Source: Anoplopoma fimbria
Lineage: Eukaryota > Chordata > Actinopteri > Perciformes > Anoplopomatidae
Direction: 5' to 3'
NCBI RefSeq assembly: GCF_027596085.1
Contig: NC_072455.1
Coordinates: 3,206,350-3,270,349 of the forward strand
DNA length: 64,000 nt
The first letter of the stretch is position 1; every line of letters begins with the position of its first letter. Shown piece by piece: positions 12,776 to 31,560 of this stretch. A program made the translations under genes and the position numbers. The notes below the pieces were generated by a model. It saw only the letters and a list, made by a program, of their open reading frames with translations. It was not told where the DNA came from and did not search any database.

Positions 12776-15039
12776 TGTTTGTTTATAGCTTGCACGGAGC
12801 TATGCACTAATTACAAGCACCTATGTATTAAGAAGAATGCAATTATTAATAATGAGCAAGAGATGGAGTTCCCAATCATTAGTCCTACATTTTTATTTTA
12901 CTTTCTTCTCATCATTGGGAACTTCAAAACCAATTGATTGGTTTAATTAATGAAAGAAGCTTACGACTTCATACACGTTCATTTTCAAGTACAAGTATAA
13001 CATTTTATTATAAATCTGAATCTGCAGGTGTCAAATAAATGTAGTTTAGAAAAAGGATATTATTTGCCTTTGAGATGGAATGGAGTACAAACGTAAAGTA
13101 GCAGAAAATGTAAATCCTCAAATTGTACTTGGATTGACTCAAAAAGTTTTAAAGGTCGAAATGAATAAAAAGATAAAAAACCCAAATATGACATCACCAA
13201 TTTTTTTTTTTAGAGGTGATGATCGATATATTGGGAACAAAACTGGATGTTGGGTCATCACAAACCTTCCCCCTGGTGGCCGTGGCACCCATTTTTCTAA
13301 ATGGTCACCAGTGGTTGGATGATGGACTAAGATGTTCAGGACTGCATGCGCCTCCACTGAGTTGATCAGCATGTGGCAGCCCTTTGCCAAGAGGCATTGG
13401 TAACCTGGCGACATGTTATATAGATTGGGAGATTGCAATTATTTTGCATTAATGAGAAATTCACAGTAAGCACAGGCCATGAGCTCAAGGTGATTAAGTC
13501 CCTGCCCTTTGTACACATTGCCCGTCGCAATGAGAAGAACGCCTCTTTGGTCGGCTTCGTTGGCTTGGTGGCCTAAAAATGTACGTTTTGGTACTTATAA
13601 ACCGATATTTAAACATTCACTTTCAGTGTTCTCTGAGAGCACAGCGAACTACATTTAGTCAATTCTATTTCTATCGTGATAACTAGTGGTGATGGTTTAA
13701 TCCATCACCACATTCAAAAATGAATTCCTTTGTGGGATACATGCTGTAAATGAAGCTTAATTTGAAGCTTGATCAAAATGTGTCTTATTGGGTCCACTGA
13801 GAAATATAATTCTTACTTATTTGAAACCGTGATTGAAGAGTAAAATTCCGAGGAGCAGAAAAACACCTTGTCACCACAGCTTTTTCCTCTCCAAGTTTGG
13901 ATTTCTTTAGATAACTTATGTTCATAGCTTTTTCCATTTACTGTCCTTGCAACATGATTGACAGTTACCCATTCTGCGGTTGCCAAACAGAATTTAAATG
14001 TTTCTTGCCCTGCTGCCTGTGCAGACTTCAGACTTCAAAGCAAAGGGCTGCTCAGAGCAGTGCACCTTGTGTATAGACGGTGGAGTTTGTCCATTGTAAC
14101 GTTTAATTCTAACAAACCCTTAATTAAAAAAAATCTGACCCTTTTTGTGATCCCCTTTTCTCAGTCTAGAGGGCAACACATTTTCAAAACTCACTGTCTA
14201 TTGTCTCTGTTCTCATTGTCTTTTATGAACTGCTCAAAGTTCAGTAGATCTTACATAATGTTTGTTAAGACGCCTACAGGTGTCTACTTATTCTGGCTGA
14301 TGACATTTCTTTTCAGGAATGTGTGCGTGTAAACAAATTCCTGACTCTCTTATTAATTTAGTTCCACCTGCTAGGCCGGCTTCTCTTTCATCTTTTAATG
14401 ACTTTGCATGCAAGGAATTATCTGTGTGAATCTTCAAATGGGTCATAACATCTGGAAACTATTCTCTATGTTCCTTTTTGGTTCCCAGTTTTTTTTCTAA
14501 ATTGCTGAATTCTGTTCGGTGGTTTCATACATTTTTTCCTTAGTACCTATACGAAAAGAACACCTGTTTTTATAGCAGAATGAACATGAATTTGCAGACA
14601 TAAATATGTACATTTGTAAATTGTTGCGACAATCTAAAGGCAGAAGGTTTATGTTCCATCTGTAGTTTCTAACTGGAGAGATTATGTCACTGTCAAGTCA
14701 TAATGACAGCAGATCAACTGGTTACAGTTTCTACCATGTTCATGAAAACTATGACGTATAGAAGCTCCCTTTTATCCCTCCGCTCTTACACATTTCTATG
14801 ACATTGAACTTTCGATTAATTCTTGAGTCATCAGCAGTAGCCAGCAGCTCTTTGTCATGCCATAAAGTTATGATAACAGCTGAATACAAAAGGAGGAATT
14901 ATTTTTGTTTATACCCAGTGCTGACATCATTCCCAAATTAGGAAAATAAATTATTAGAGACGATCTTAACTACACAGTTGGAAAAGTTTTTTTTGACGCC
15001 AAATTAGGCCAGGGGGGTTAAGTGGATGCGCTAATAAAG

Positions 15040-15200
15040 ATAAGATAAAGATAAAGACGTTTTTATTGTCATTGTAGTGAATAACGAAATTCCGTTTGGC
15101 AGCTCTCAGCTAGCCAGCAGCAGTGTATGATAGCAATAATAATAATAACAACAATGTACAACATAACAATATACAAAAGGAATAAAAAACGTGCAATGGC
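15040..15200 (-). repeat. Dispersed repeat fragment
   Basis: The stretch starts with TTTTTATTGTCATTGTAGTG and ACGAAATTCCGTTTGGCAGC, followed by ATA/ACA-rich sequence. This has the look of the common fish 'TTTATTGTCATTGTACAACGAAATT' repeat. It is absent from the sister flanks, so it inserted after duplication. The element class is uncertain. Confidence 0.45.
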
Positions 15201-15205
15201 CCCAT

Positions 15206-15400
15206 TACAGTCATTTTTAGCAGACGCTTTTATCCAAAGCGACTTACAGGAAGTGTATTCAACATAGGTATTCAAGAGAACTACTAGTCACCAGAAGTCA
15301 TAAGTGCATCTCCTTTCTTAAACAAGCATCTAAAAGCATAAACCAGAGCAAAAGTATAGTGCAGAAACAGACTAATACCAATACAATAAGTGTATTTAAG
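15206..15400 (-). mobile_element. L2-type LINE 3' end
   Basis: Read on the minus strand it ends with ACTTCCTGTAAGTCGCTTTG GATAAAAGCGTCTGCT, the fish L2 3' tail. Upstream UTR sequence is shared with the copies at 25140-25516 and 36362-37190. The 5' part is missing, as usual for truncated LINE copies. Confidence 0.7.
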
Positions 15401-16054
15401 CCCTGTTGCCCCTTTTGCTCGGCACACGCCCATCTTCATTGTAATCGTCAACAATACATTTGTAAAGTTTCGTGACTGCGACTTGAAAGGTTGCGGCCAT
15501 CAATCACACTGTCAACAGACTGACATATAAACAAAACCACCTTTGTGCTTGTTCCTGGCACAGTAAGTGGGTCAAGAAACACATTTTGCCATGATGACAC
15601 ACAGACAGATTTACAAGGTGAACACAATACCTTCGGCTGGTAATAATAATAATGCTCACTGCAGATCCACCCATCCCTGCCAGTCATTAAAGTTTCACAA
15701 TTATGCAATGATGGGCACTAAATGGGCTCAAGGTGTGGAGTGTCGACAGATCTCTTACTGCTGCATGTTGTAATCCTCTGTTAGAAAGAAGATACCAAAG
15801 AGTGAGGATCGTACCAGTTACACGCATCAAACGTCGCATAACATTTAGATTTCCGAGCAGATGCAGAGTATGACGGTGAACATGTGAGCTCTGTGTTATG
15901 TGTGGCACTCCCTAGTTCTCACATGTTTGAATCCCTTTAGTTGGTGGTGTGACACGCATGTAGATCTCCTGAAAGCTACACACATACATTTTACGTATCT
16001 TTTGCTTGTCTGTTTGTAAAAAATCAATTACACTCCCATCCAATTGTTGTTTTT

Positions 16055-21849
<5,795 letters not shown>

Positions 21850-22160
21850 TAGCGACCTGTCAATCACTGTAAACCCGCCCCTAAAGCATACCCTGCTTTA
21901 TGGTCTGTTTGACTCTAAATGGAGCATCATTTACTAAATGAACATCATGCTGTATTGAAGAAGACTTGAAACTAGAGATTGAGACCATAAACTCATGTTT
22001 ACAATGTTTACTGAGGGAATAAATCAAGAGAGAAGTAGAGTCATTTTCTCATAGACTTCTATACAACCAGAGGAGTCGCCCCCTGGTGGTCGGTAGAGAG
22101 AAAGCAGCTTTAAAACACTTCTGCATCGGCTTCACCCTGCAGAACAGGAGCGTGCCGCCT
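21850..22160 (+). repeat. Dispersed repeat family R1, copy 1
   Basis: It shares a block of about 200 bp (GGAGCATCATTTACTAAATG, GAAACTAGAGATTGAGACCA, GTTTACTGAGGGAATAAATC and so on) with copies at 30575-31047 (+), 34655-35044 (-) and 57750-58179 (-). At 22074-22089 it carries AGTCGCCCCCTGGTGG, the reverse complement of a CTCF-like core. It is non-coding, and the class (MITE-like or SINE-like) is unknown to me. Confidence 0.8.
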
Positions 22161-22769
22161 GGTTCTTCTTTCCTTCTCACATACTCCGTAGCTCTCTCAC
22201 AACCAAACGGCTAACTAGTGCGCTGAAATGTTGAAATTTGTACTTTTATGCGCGTCTAAAAAAACGTCTGAAAAACAACGGTTTTGCAGACAATGAGTTT
22301 CTAGAGAGGCGTCTTGGTGTCATCGCTGCCTTAAGCTGTCATTTCATTAAATAATTAATCACCAAAGAAAAAAATATAAAAAATTTGATGGATTTTTGTT
22401 GTGAAATAAAAATGTAGCGCCTTCAATTTAAGGATAACTTATTTTTCTGGTCAAACTCTAGTTTGGTAGAAGCAGTTCCGTCCATTCCCACAGTGCATTG
22501 ATTCCGTTTCATAATTCCTCCTCATGCCGCCGTGTTTATTTGTGTCACTGATTTTTCTGATTTGACAAGAGTTGACAATGCTCTGTGAGAGAGAGGGCCG
22601 AGGACTCAGAGCAAACTTCATGACGTCTAACAGTCTTTAGAAAAACTTCCTCCAGCTTCGGTATCAGCCCAGATGCGGAACATTTTTATGAATGCAAACT
22701 TCTCTCCGTCTCCTCGGAGCTCTTTGTTGCTGCTGTTGACTGACTGCCTCGCTGACTTCCTGTTGACTT

Positions 22770-22771
<2 letters not shown>

Positions 22772-22808
<37 letters not shown>
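22772..22808. repeat. (TG)n microsatellite
   Basis: A perfect TG run of about 18 units. It has no coding role. Confidence 0.95.
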
Positions 22809-22811
<3 letters not shown>

Positions 22812-23096
22812 ATTGTTCTCTTACTTTCTTCCTCCGTGTTTTTCTCACTCAGCATCTTCTCTTTATGTCTTTCAAATGTCAATACAGACAGACATGAGAG
22901 ATGGCTGTGAACTTTTTTTTTATTCTTCAGTTTCAGTCTTCAGTCTTCAGCTTCTGTGTGTGTGTGTGTGTTATGTGTGTTGCATAAGGGTGTTATTTTG
23001 GTGTGTGATGAAATCCATTGGCTCAAATCCACTTTTCAATCCATCTCTCTGCATTAATCAGGTGTTGAGTCCCTGTTGGTCCTAATCTCCTTCTTT

Positions 23097-23102
<6 letters not shown>

Positions 23103-23185
<83 letters not shown>
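23103..23185. repeat. (CA)n microsatellite
   Basis: A perfect CA run of about 41 units directly left of the GGGGACATT inverted-repeat element. Confidence 0.97.
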
Positions 23186-23188
<3 letters not shown>

Positions 23189-23207
23189 GACGTGTTTTCA
23201 TGACTTT

Positions 23208-23404
23208 TTGGGGACATTACATTGACTTGAACTCATTTCCTGGAGACTTCACCTTACCATAACTTCTACCAGCATAATCCTAACCTTTACCTTTACTTTA
23301 ACCCTGAGTTTAACCTAAATCTCAACCTAAACCCAAAAACCTCACCCTGACCTTTAACCAGGTCTCCACAATATGACTGTGGAATCAGATTAATGTCCCC
23401 ACAA
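23208..23404. mobile_element. Short inverted-repeat element nested in CA arrays
   Basis: TTGGGGACATTA at 23208-23219 is mirrored by TAATGTCCCCACAA at 23391-23404. The 170-bp interior holds CCTAACC/AACCTAAA-type runs. It lies between two (CA)n arrays. It resembles a small non-autonomous element, or fish repeats that expand along with CA tracts. No open frame of note is present. Confidence 0.55.
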
Positions 23405-23420
23405 GACAGGAAAAACCGGC

Positions 23421-23524
<104 letters not shown>

Positions 23525-23686
23525 CCTGCATGTCAGAACAAATACACCAGGGGGAATGAGATTTCATCCACGTGGACATGCACACACTCTTAGTCCCTCA
23601 TTATGCAAACAGAAAACACAAACACAAAAACAGTAGACGACACAAAATAGAGAAAAACCCTCGTGTTTTCCATAAATTCCCAAAAG

Positions 23687-23788
<102 letters not shown>

Positions 23789-23979
23789 GGGCTCAAAAAA
23801 ACTCCTCGTGGTCCTCCACACATTATGCAAACTTATTCAAACACCCACCCACACGATGCGCCCCAACCAGCTGGCGGACGGGTCCTCCCCTGACCTCCTA
23901 AGTCGACCTGTGAGAGTACAGCACTGTTTGCAAGCTGTGTGTGTGTGTGTGTGTGTGTTTGACTGTGTGTGTTTTTGTG

Positions 23980-25135
23980 TGTGTTGCATCTATCTCAAAG
24001 CCAGCAGTGGTTTCTGACCCTTGATCTGCTTAACTCTTAATAATCCACAGCTGTTGTCGGCCACAGTGTGCACTCGTGTGTGTCTGTGCATGCTTGTGAA
24101 TACACACTTCATTGGTCAGTTTTGGCTTTGTTTTGCTTATTTTAAATCTTATTGACTCGGCTGTTTACTTCCATCTGTTAGAGCAACTTTATAGTACAAA
24201 ACGCATTTTTCACAGTAGAGATTTTTACATTTCACAGCAGGGAAAGTTACAGGTTAAATAAAGGAATTCAATGATGGCTGAATTCCAATTAGCTGTTTCA
24301 GTTTAAGGGTCCTGGTGTGGTTCATGCCTGCTTACTTTCATGATGTATATGAGTGTGACTACTTGCTGGAGTTGGTGGTAAGCTGCAGTATCTGCCGAGC
24401 TAACCGTTAGCTCAGTCACAACATCTACTGTATCCTCTCTCTCCATTTCCTATCTACTGTATACTTTTTCCCTGACATTTGGTTCCCCATTGCGCTATTT
24501 TCTGTTTACTAAAAAGTAATTGAAGATGGAGAATAAAGCTTAAACTCTGTGCGTAGTTACTAACGTGACATTCAAAAGACGTATATTGTTGCAGGAATCC
24601 TTAAAACTCAGATGGAATTGTTGCACTCCGGGTTATTTCGTCCTGAAGTCAATGGGTATTTAGTTAACCTGAAATAAGGTACGTGGTTAACACAAGCTTT
24701 AGAGATTTTAACATGTTATTTTACAACACATAATAGATAAATTGTTCAAGTAAATTCGACAACATAGTTATTAAATGCACTTTTTGATTTTGGGTGTTTT
24801 GTTGGACAAAACAAGATACTTACTTTGGTTTCTGGAAACCTGAAAGCTGCATTTTAATCATAAATTGGGATTTTTTTGAGCCTATTGATCCCTTTTGTGT
24901 TTGTGCACATTGAGGTTTGGGCCTTCCTGATTTTAGACACAAGGGATGGTCGTCAAAAGATCAAACTTGGAGAATCAAAGACAGGTGTAAGAGAGAAAAA
25001 AAAGTGCTAGACTTCTTCATCAAAGCAAAGAGCTGCAGAACAAGTGAAGAATAGTGAAACTGAATAGAGAGAGAGCAGAATGAAACAGCAGAGAGAAACA
25101 ATGAAAGAATCATAATTACCTCTGAAGACTGCAGG
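23980..25135. other. Intergenic, no gene seen
   Basis: Unique sequence after a short (TG)n at 23936-23957. Stops occur in all frames and no repeat is recognised. Confidence 0.4.
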
Positions 25136-25136
25136 G

Positions 25137-25516
25137 GAGAAGTACTACCCTGAGCCCTGAGCCTTCCTCGTAGCACTTATTGCATTCGTATTAGTTGTTG
25201 CACTTATTGCATTCGTATTAGTTGTTGCACTTATTGCATTCGTATTCGTTTACTGCACTTATCCTATTCGTAGTAGTTTGTAGCACTTATCCTATTCGTA
25301 GTAGTTTGTTGCAATTATTGTTTTCGTAGTAATTTGCCTCTGCACTATACTTTTGCTCTGGTTTATGCTTTAAGATGCTTGTTTAAGAAAGGAGATGCAC
25401 TTATGACTTCTGGTGACTAGTAGTTCTCTTGAATACCTATGTTGAATACACTTCCTGTAAGTCGCTTTGGATAAAAGCGTCTGCTAAATGACTGTAATGT
25501 AATGTAATGTAATGTA
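25137..25516 (+). mobile_element. L2-type LINE 3' end with ORF2 stop and (TGTAA)n tail
   Basis: It opens with the last codons of the reverse-transcriptase ORF (sequence for KYYPEP, as in the 36.8-kb copy). It continues with tandem GCACTTATTGCATTCGTATT units, then a 3' UTR and GTCGCTTTGGATAAAAGCGT CTGCTAAATGACTG, and ends in (TGTAA)n repeats up to 25516. The plus orientation is clear from the tail. Confidence 0.8.
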
Positions 25517-25519
25517 ATT

Positions 25520-27830
25520 ACAGTTTTGCATTTCTGGGACGTGATTGTCTTTTTGCAGATGCCACGCTGTCAATAAACAAACAACACTTGCAATAATTAG
25601 AAATTCAGGTTGGTGTTTTTTTTTTTTTTTACAGCCATAATGAATCAATGACGGTGTTTGTTTTTTACTGTTGGGAATTGAAATGATGCTGTGATTCAAG
25701 AGAACATTTCACCTACACTGACACAAACAGTGTGGAAACACTGTTGGACAAAGCTGTTATGACTGCAGCTATTTCTGCTTCACAATGAGCACTACAATTT
25801 GAATTTAAATGTTTTCTTGTTCATGTTAGAGGTAACAAACTGAACACTCATAGCTTATTGGCACATTTCAATAGAACAAGGACAAAAAGATAAAAGGACT
25901 TTAGAAATACTAAAGTTTTTTATTTGTCACCCAAAGACACATGCAGGGAAATCAGGGATGTCATGAAAAACATGTGTACACAATATCCTGAGAAGTCTGA
26001 TTAAATTCAAATAAAATAGTTCAAGATCATGTCAGTACAATTCAATAAATAAAAGAAAAATAATACATGAATATAAATAAATTAATTAATTAAGATACAA
26101 TGCAAACACAGATTTTTTTTTTAAGTAAGACACTAAACTATGTACTTGCTCATTTGTGCTTTTTTTTGCCTGAAATTAGGGAAATTAATGAATGAGAGAC
26201 TAAAAATGATCTTAAACATCGAAGAAGCAAAGCAATCTGTTTCTCCTGAGGATATCAAACTATCTCTCTCAGGCTGTGTGTTATGCAACAAAAGCTTTTT
26301 AACATTCAGCACTCGTGTGTCGGCACGTCTGTTCCATTACCTTTAATGACTTTCTTCGCCTGGAAACAGAATTAAGTCTCCTGCAAATGTGTCCTTCCTG
26401 CGTCTGTTTGTTTGGCTTCTGTCGGCACAAACGCACACACACACACAAAAAAAGACTCGAATGAAATAGTAAAATTTGACAGCTGGCATATCACACACAT
26501 GGCGAGTGAGTGGATGTCACAGAGAACTAGCGCGCAGCAAAGTGAATGGATTTGTTAGCGTGTGTGTGCACACGGCGGGATATTGGCTGTCGTCTTTTTA
26601 GTCTGGCACTCATGGATGTCACCCATCTGTTACATAAAAAGTGAGCGTCATGACAGTGTGTGAGTTTGTGCAAACATTTCTATGAAATTCTTGTGGGTTT
26701 GAGTGTGTCTGTCTGAGGGTTATCTGAGGCAGTGATGGGAGAAACACTCAAATTAGTTTAATTAAATCTAAGGATTTAACCAACACGGGTTCCCTGGAGG
26801 AAGCATCCAATAGAGGGACACACATTACGGCTGTACCGTATTGGAAAAAAATGACATTGCAACAATTTTTTTTCATGCAATATGTTAATAACAGGAATAT
26901 TTCACCTAAAATCTGAAATTTTAAAGGTAAAATGCATCAATGTGACACTTCAAGAGTAAAAATAGAGGCTAGATGAACAATTGTATGCTCTTGTAAACCA
27001 TTTAACCATAAACCCATTGGTTGTGTAGATATGAATGGTGATGACACAGCAAACAAAACAATATGCGTGATTAATGATACAGGCTTTGGGTTTCAAGACT
27101 GGTCAGGGGGGTTTCCGACATTGCCCCAATTAACAGTTGCAAGCTGCCTCCACCTTTGTCTTTTTCCAATGCTACGATGTGACTATTGAACATGAGCTCA
27201 TCGCAGTGTAGATGCTGAAGCAATTGGCCGATAGCATACATCTTTAGGAATTTGTCTGCCAAATTGTTAAAAATGGGCTTCCAATACGGTTGATTAGATC
27301 AACACAAATTCTAGTTTGAACTTTTCACCTGACAATTGAAATATCCGAGGCAAAGAAAGGGACCGAAGAACACTGACAGATTTGCAGCTTTTAATTATGC
27401 ATGACTAATGTTTTTGCCCATTGGAGTATAAAATGGACAAAAAACACAAGGCCAACACTTACAGTCTAATGCATCTAATGACTAACTGTCATTGCATAAT
27501 AGGTTGAACACAATTTCAAATCTAGTAATGGGTACAAGTGTTTGAGTTTCCATAGTGAATATCCAAGGGCCACAACTCATGTACTAATATGTTTTAAGTT
27601 AGAAAGATACAAAAAGTACTGCATCCATCAAGTGTAATAAATGAGTATGAATAAAAAATGACTCTCTGCAGTTGCTATGTTCTCCCCTTCATCACATCAC
27701 AGAATCTTATTTATTATATATGTCCAAACCCTTTTGGATCTGGATTCTTTTTTAAATTATTGATGCAAATAACACAGAGCTACTAAAAGAAGTTGAAGTT
27801 TGATGGAGCAAACCCAGCTTGAGGTACATA
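25520..27830. other. Intergenic, no gene seen
   Basis: AT-rich unique sequence with a T run at 25616-25631 and an AATTAATTAA stretch near 26080. No exon or named repeat is supported. Confidence 0.4.
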
Positions 27831-28045
27831 CAATACACAATAAACTTATTTATCCCACTAGGGCAATTTGTTTGAGCAGCTTGCACAGACACAGTAACAT
27901 ACAAACAACAAATACACATACACAATGCATTTAGTAGTCGAATTGCAGAGGATGAACGACTTGGAATGGCGGTTTGTTCTGCAAGCAGGTAAAACCCCCT
28001 GATGGTAGAGAGAATTCACTTTTAAGAGCATGACCAGGAGACGTC
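27831..28045 (-). repeat. LINE-like repeat fragment
   Basis: AATAAACTTATTTATCCCAC TAGGGCAATTTGTTTG and the later GGATGAACGACTTGGAATGG resemble the 3' UTR of fish non-LTR elements. This rests on resemblance only, and no coding part remains. Confidence 0.35.
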
Positions 28046-29930
28046 AATCAAGCACAATCTGTACTCGCCCACACATTCTTCAGGTTAATAAGATGAGTGA
28101 ACTCTGTGGAACGTTTATATTGTATGACAAGTTAAGTTTATCAACTATATTTGTATAACTACAAGGACGTTCATGAAGCGAAACCCACCAGTTTGAATTA
28201 TTTAGTTTTGTCATCAAGAGAGCCATCGCACACAATAAGTCGAGACCTTCAGACTCCGGCAGTCAGAAGTTAATGGGCCTGTCATGTCATTGTCAGTGTC
28301 CTCGTTCAACGGTGATACGTTTAGAAGATAACATGCATTTTGTTTCTATTAAAGTCTCATTTCTCCAGATTGTTGTGACATAAATATTGATTTTTTTATT
28401 TTTGCTGCCATGTTCCTAAAGATAAGCAGCCTGAGGGGACATTTCAGCAAACAAGCTAAAATTAGATGATGCACAAGATGTTCTCCCGTCCCGCTCCGTC
28501 TGATTATGTCAGTACGAGCTATTTTCCCGTCACTATTCAAGGTTGCAACAGATGTCTTTGGATCTGCTGTTTGTTTTTACTACCTCAGAGCTAATCAGCC
28601 AGCTCTCAAAGGTCCAAAAGAGTTTAGATCCTTAAGAAAACAGATTATTTTATTAAAAACAAAGGTCCCTCCTTTGTCATTGAGTGATAAAGCTAATTAG
28701 AATATTGGAAGGGAGTCCCGCAAGGATTTGTGCAAGGACCACTTCACTGCAGGGCCCTTGAAGTCTAATAAAAAACCCCGCTGAGCAAAAATGACATAAA
28801 AAGACTCATTAATGCTGCAAAAACCTTTTGCCACTAATTATAAAACTCCCTCAGTTCTTTATTAATTAATTCAGATGGCTTGTAAACAATAATAGTTTTT
28901 GAACAATTACTTTGATTTTCAAGTACTTGATGAAATGGGGAAAGTTATGATAAAGACGCCCAAAGGCACTCAGCCTTTTGTTATGCAAAAACCTTGTTAA
29001 ATGCTTTTTTTTGCTCGTTCTTTGTTGTTGTTTGTGTTCATTTTACTTATTGGTGGTATTATATTTTGGTGTTTTGTTGCATGATCCTCATAATAACCTT
29101 GAAATTAGCATAATAGCAAAACCCCTGCAACATTAACATGGTTTTACAATTTAGATACACTTATTCTAATTTTTCCTAATTATAAAAAAAGATACAATCA
29201 TCACAAATTTAAACAAAAACAAACAAGAAAAGAAGAGAAGAAAAGAAAGAAGAAAAGTGAAAAATCCAAAACATGTCTGAATGTTGGGGGGCTTGAAACT
29301 GTTTAAAAATCGGTACTTAGCTTCTGTTTCTAAAAATGTAATTTTAAAGCTTACATTATATATATATATACATATATACATTTTTGAAGCCTACTTCAAT
29401 CTTCACAATGAACCAGAACGAGGAAGAAAACTTCCCAAACTCCAACACAATATAAATATTTTACACATTAGACTGTGTGTGTTCTCCTGAGTCCATTCAT
29501 GCCTGCATCATCATCTTCATCACAATGGTGCCAATGATAAAATATGACCTGATTTGAATAATTGATTTACAACCAGGGCATAAACAGCCAACGATATTTT
29601 GGGCCGTCACCAACTCTTGCGGAACTTATTGGTTTATACTTAACTCTGAGACTCAGCAAGGGCGTCTTCTCTCTCTCTCTCTCTCTGTCTGTCTGCCTCT
29701 TTCTCTCTTGTTCCAAAAGTCAATGAAGGAGAATGAGACTAACAACCCACTTCCCTGATGATATTAAAATAATTCAAACAAATGCGTCACCTTGAAAACA
29801 CTCTCTCGCTGCTCAGGTAGTTTGGAAACTAAGAATGTTTTTATCCACTATTGCATCACACATCCCGATGAATAAATCCACCCTCAACCTTCCCCTTGAC
29901 TTGGCCACTTCCGCTCCATTTGACCAGTTG
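28046..29930. other. Intergenic; AT-rich candidate enhancer at 28740-28990
   Basis: No gene is seen. Bases 28740-28990 form a non-repetitive AT-rich block with many ATTAAT/TAATTA cores, as in vertebrate conserved enhancers. A purine-only run lies near 29226-29260, a (TA)n run at 29357-29375, and a (CT)n run at 29668-29690. Confidence 0.35.
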
Positions 29931-29934
29931 GGAC

Positions 29935-30145
29935 AGCGCCCGGGCGACCAGGAAGTGAGGGATCAGAACCGCCGATCTGATTTAGTTTGATGAAACCTGG
30001 ACCGGAATGGTGAATTATTGGAGATCGGAGCAGAGGTGAACGGCGGGGGGGAATCGGATGAGGAATGGATCGGTGTTCGGGTTAAGACCCGGGATCGGCA
30101 ACAATCAAAGAGGATCATGGGCCGGAGACGTGGTGACTTTGAGAA
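29935..30145. other. GC- and CpG-richer patch
   Basis: Within AT-rich surroundings this block holds CGCCCGGGCG, repeated GATCGG words and GGCGGGGGGG. It could be a regulatory patch or an old repeat. No exon is identified. Confidence 0.3.
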
Positions 30146-30574
30146 GTGCTCCCATGGCTGAAAGAACAAGCGGAGGGAATAGGAATAGTGTGTGTGACGC
30201 CTGCTTGTGTGTGTTTTCACCCCAAATAAGATGTTAAGCAGTGTTTTGCGCCAAACGCAGCCCACTCGTCAATACGAGCTCCATTTGGATGAGTCATGCT
30301 CTGCTTTTTAATATTCTTCCTCCAGCCTGCAGACACACAGTGGCAGTTTTTTTTTTTTTTTATCTGTAGCTGAGACACATGGATGAAGTGTGTAGTTTGT
30401 GTTCTTGAGTGTCCAGCCTTCAAGTTTTAAAAAGACAGTTTTGAGGGTTAAGGCTTAGTTTTGAAGTTTTGGTCAGAAATACTTTCGTTAGGATTTGGTC
30501 TAACTAAACCTAAGGATGCAGGTAGAACTCAACACAAGACCCATCTATTGATATTCCAGTTTATCATACTCCCA

Positions 30575-31047
30575 AAAGACAGTATAAAATAAGTGGATGT
30601 GGTCATCACGATGTCACCACTTGGTTTGCCGATTTGCAGCCTCGGGTTTGCCATTTTGGCTGTTGCCATCTTGGTCTTTGGCCCCATATAGGGTTTTTTT
30701 TTTGCAACCAAATGTGACAAGAGAGAGAGGAGAGATTTTTAGGCCACCAAAATGGTTAAGAATGACTTTCATGTTTTGAAAACACGCTGTGATTAATTCT
30801 CCAAGACAAAAAAAAACATGGAGAAAAATCTCAGACCGGATAACACAGCAGTAGAGACCTGTCAATCAGAAGGTAGCCCCGCCCTAAAGCATCCCCTGCT
30901 TTATGGTCTATTTGACTCTAAATGGAGCATCATTCACTAAATGAACATCATGCTGTATTGAAGAAGACTTGAAACTAGAGATTGAGACCATAAACTCATG
31001 TTTACAATGTTTACTGAGGGAATAAATCAAGAGAGAAGTAGAGTCAT
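30575..31047 (+). repeat. Dispersed repeat family R1, copy 2
   Basis: The longest plus-strand copy. It starts near CAGTATAAAATAAGTGGATG and TGCCATCTTGGTCTTTGG, passes through GACCTGTCAATCAGAAGG, and ends with GAGAGAAGTAGAGTCATT. The CTCF-like edge is cut off at its right end. Confidence 0.75.
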
Positions 31048-31439
31048 TATCTGCAAAACATTTAAGCCACGTCATTTATGTGGACTGCTTCTTAATGTGA
31101 CTCACATTTATTTGGCAACCTTTTCCAGTGGACTGAAACCATCAACTCCTTTCATGGGATGCCACATTAAACAGTAGACCAATTATCTAACAACTAATTA
31201 ATTTCATTTCATTTTCAGGAAACATTGAACCCTTGTGAAAGACACTCCCACAATCACACCCCCGCATTCTTAAAGGTGACCTCACCCTAAATAGTTGTTG
31301 TATTGGTAATTCTGTTTGTCGATGTTGCAGGATACTTTTTCACTTTTGTAATGTTGTTTTCTACGAATAAAATACATCAGTAAATAACCTACTCATGACA
31401 TTTTCAAGCTTTTACATGTCTTAAAAAAAGGCTCAATGA

Positions 31440-31560
31440 CCGAGCACTGTAGCTTAGTGGTGGGGATGTGAAGTCCTACTACCGTGGTGTAGCTCCTTCA
31501 TAGCCTAAGGTTCGCTTTTGACTTCTGCCGACTTGCAATTAAGCTTCAAAAATCATAAAA
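31440..31560 (+). mobile_element. tRNA-derived SINE-like fragment
   Basis: TAGCTTAGTGG at 31450-31460 fits the RNA polymerase III A box. A partial B box (GGTTCGC, 31509-31515) lies about 50 bases on. The rest has no clear cloverleaf, so it is not a tRNA gene. Confidence 0.4.

Larger units (their letters stand above)
12780..16050. repeat. Duplicated upstream flank of gene B (unit III)
   Basis: This is non-coding sequence whose blocks recur in the other two units, as listed in those entries. Its end near 15970-16020 matches 8605-8650 (ACATTTTACGTATCTTTTGC-like), so the tandem duplication stops at about 16.05 kb. A foreign segment at about 15040-15400 (two repeats) interrupts it. The longest open frame, 124 codons at 13958-14332, falls in a block that is broken in the sister copies, and I do not regard it as a gene. 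Confidence 0.75.

Noticed and set aside
13958..14332. 124-codon plus-strand open frame
   Set aside because: It lies in the duplicated flank, and the matching blocks at 1930-2210 and 7680 break the frame.
31450..31515. Possible tRNA gene
   Set aside because: A box is good but the B box is incomplete and no cloverleaf can be drawn. A SINE fragment fits better.
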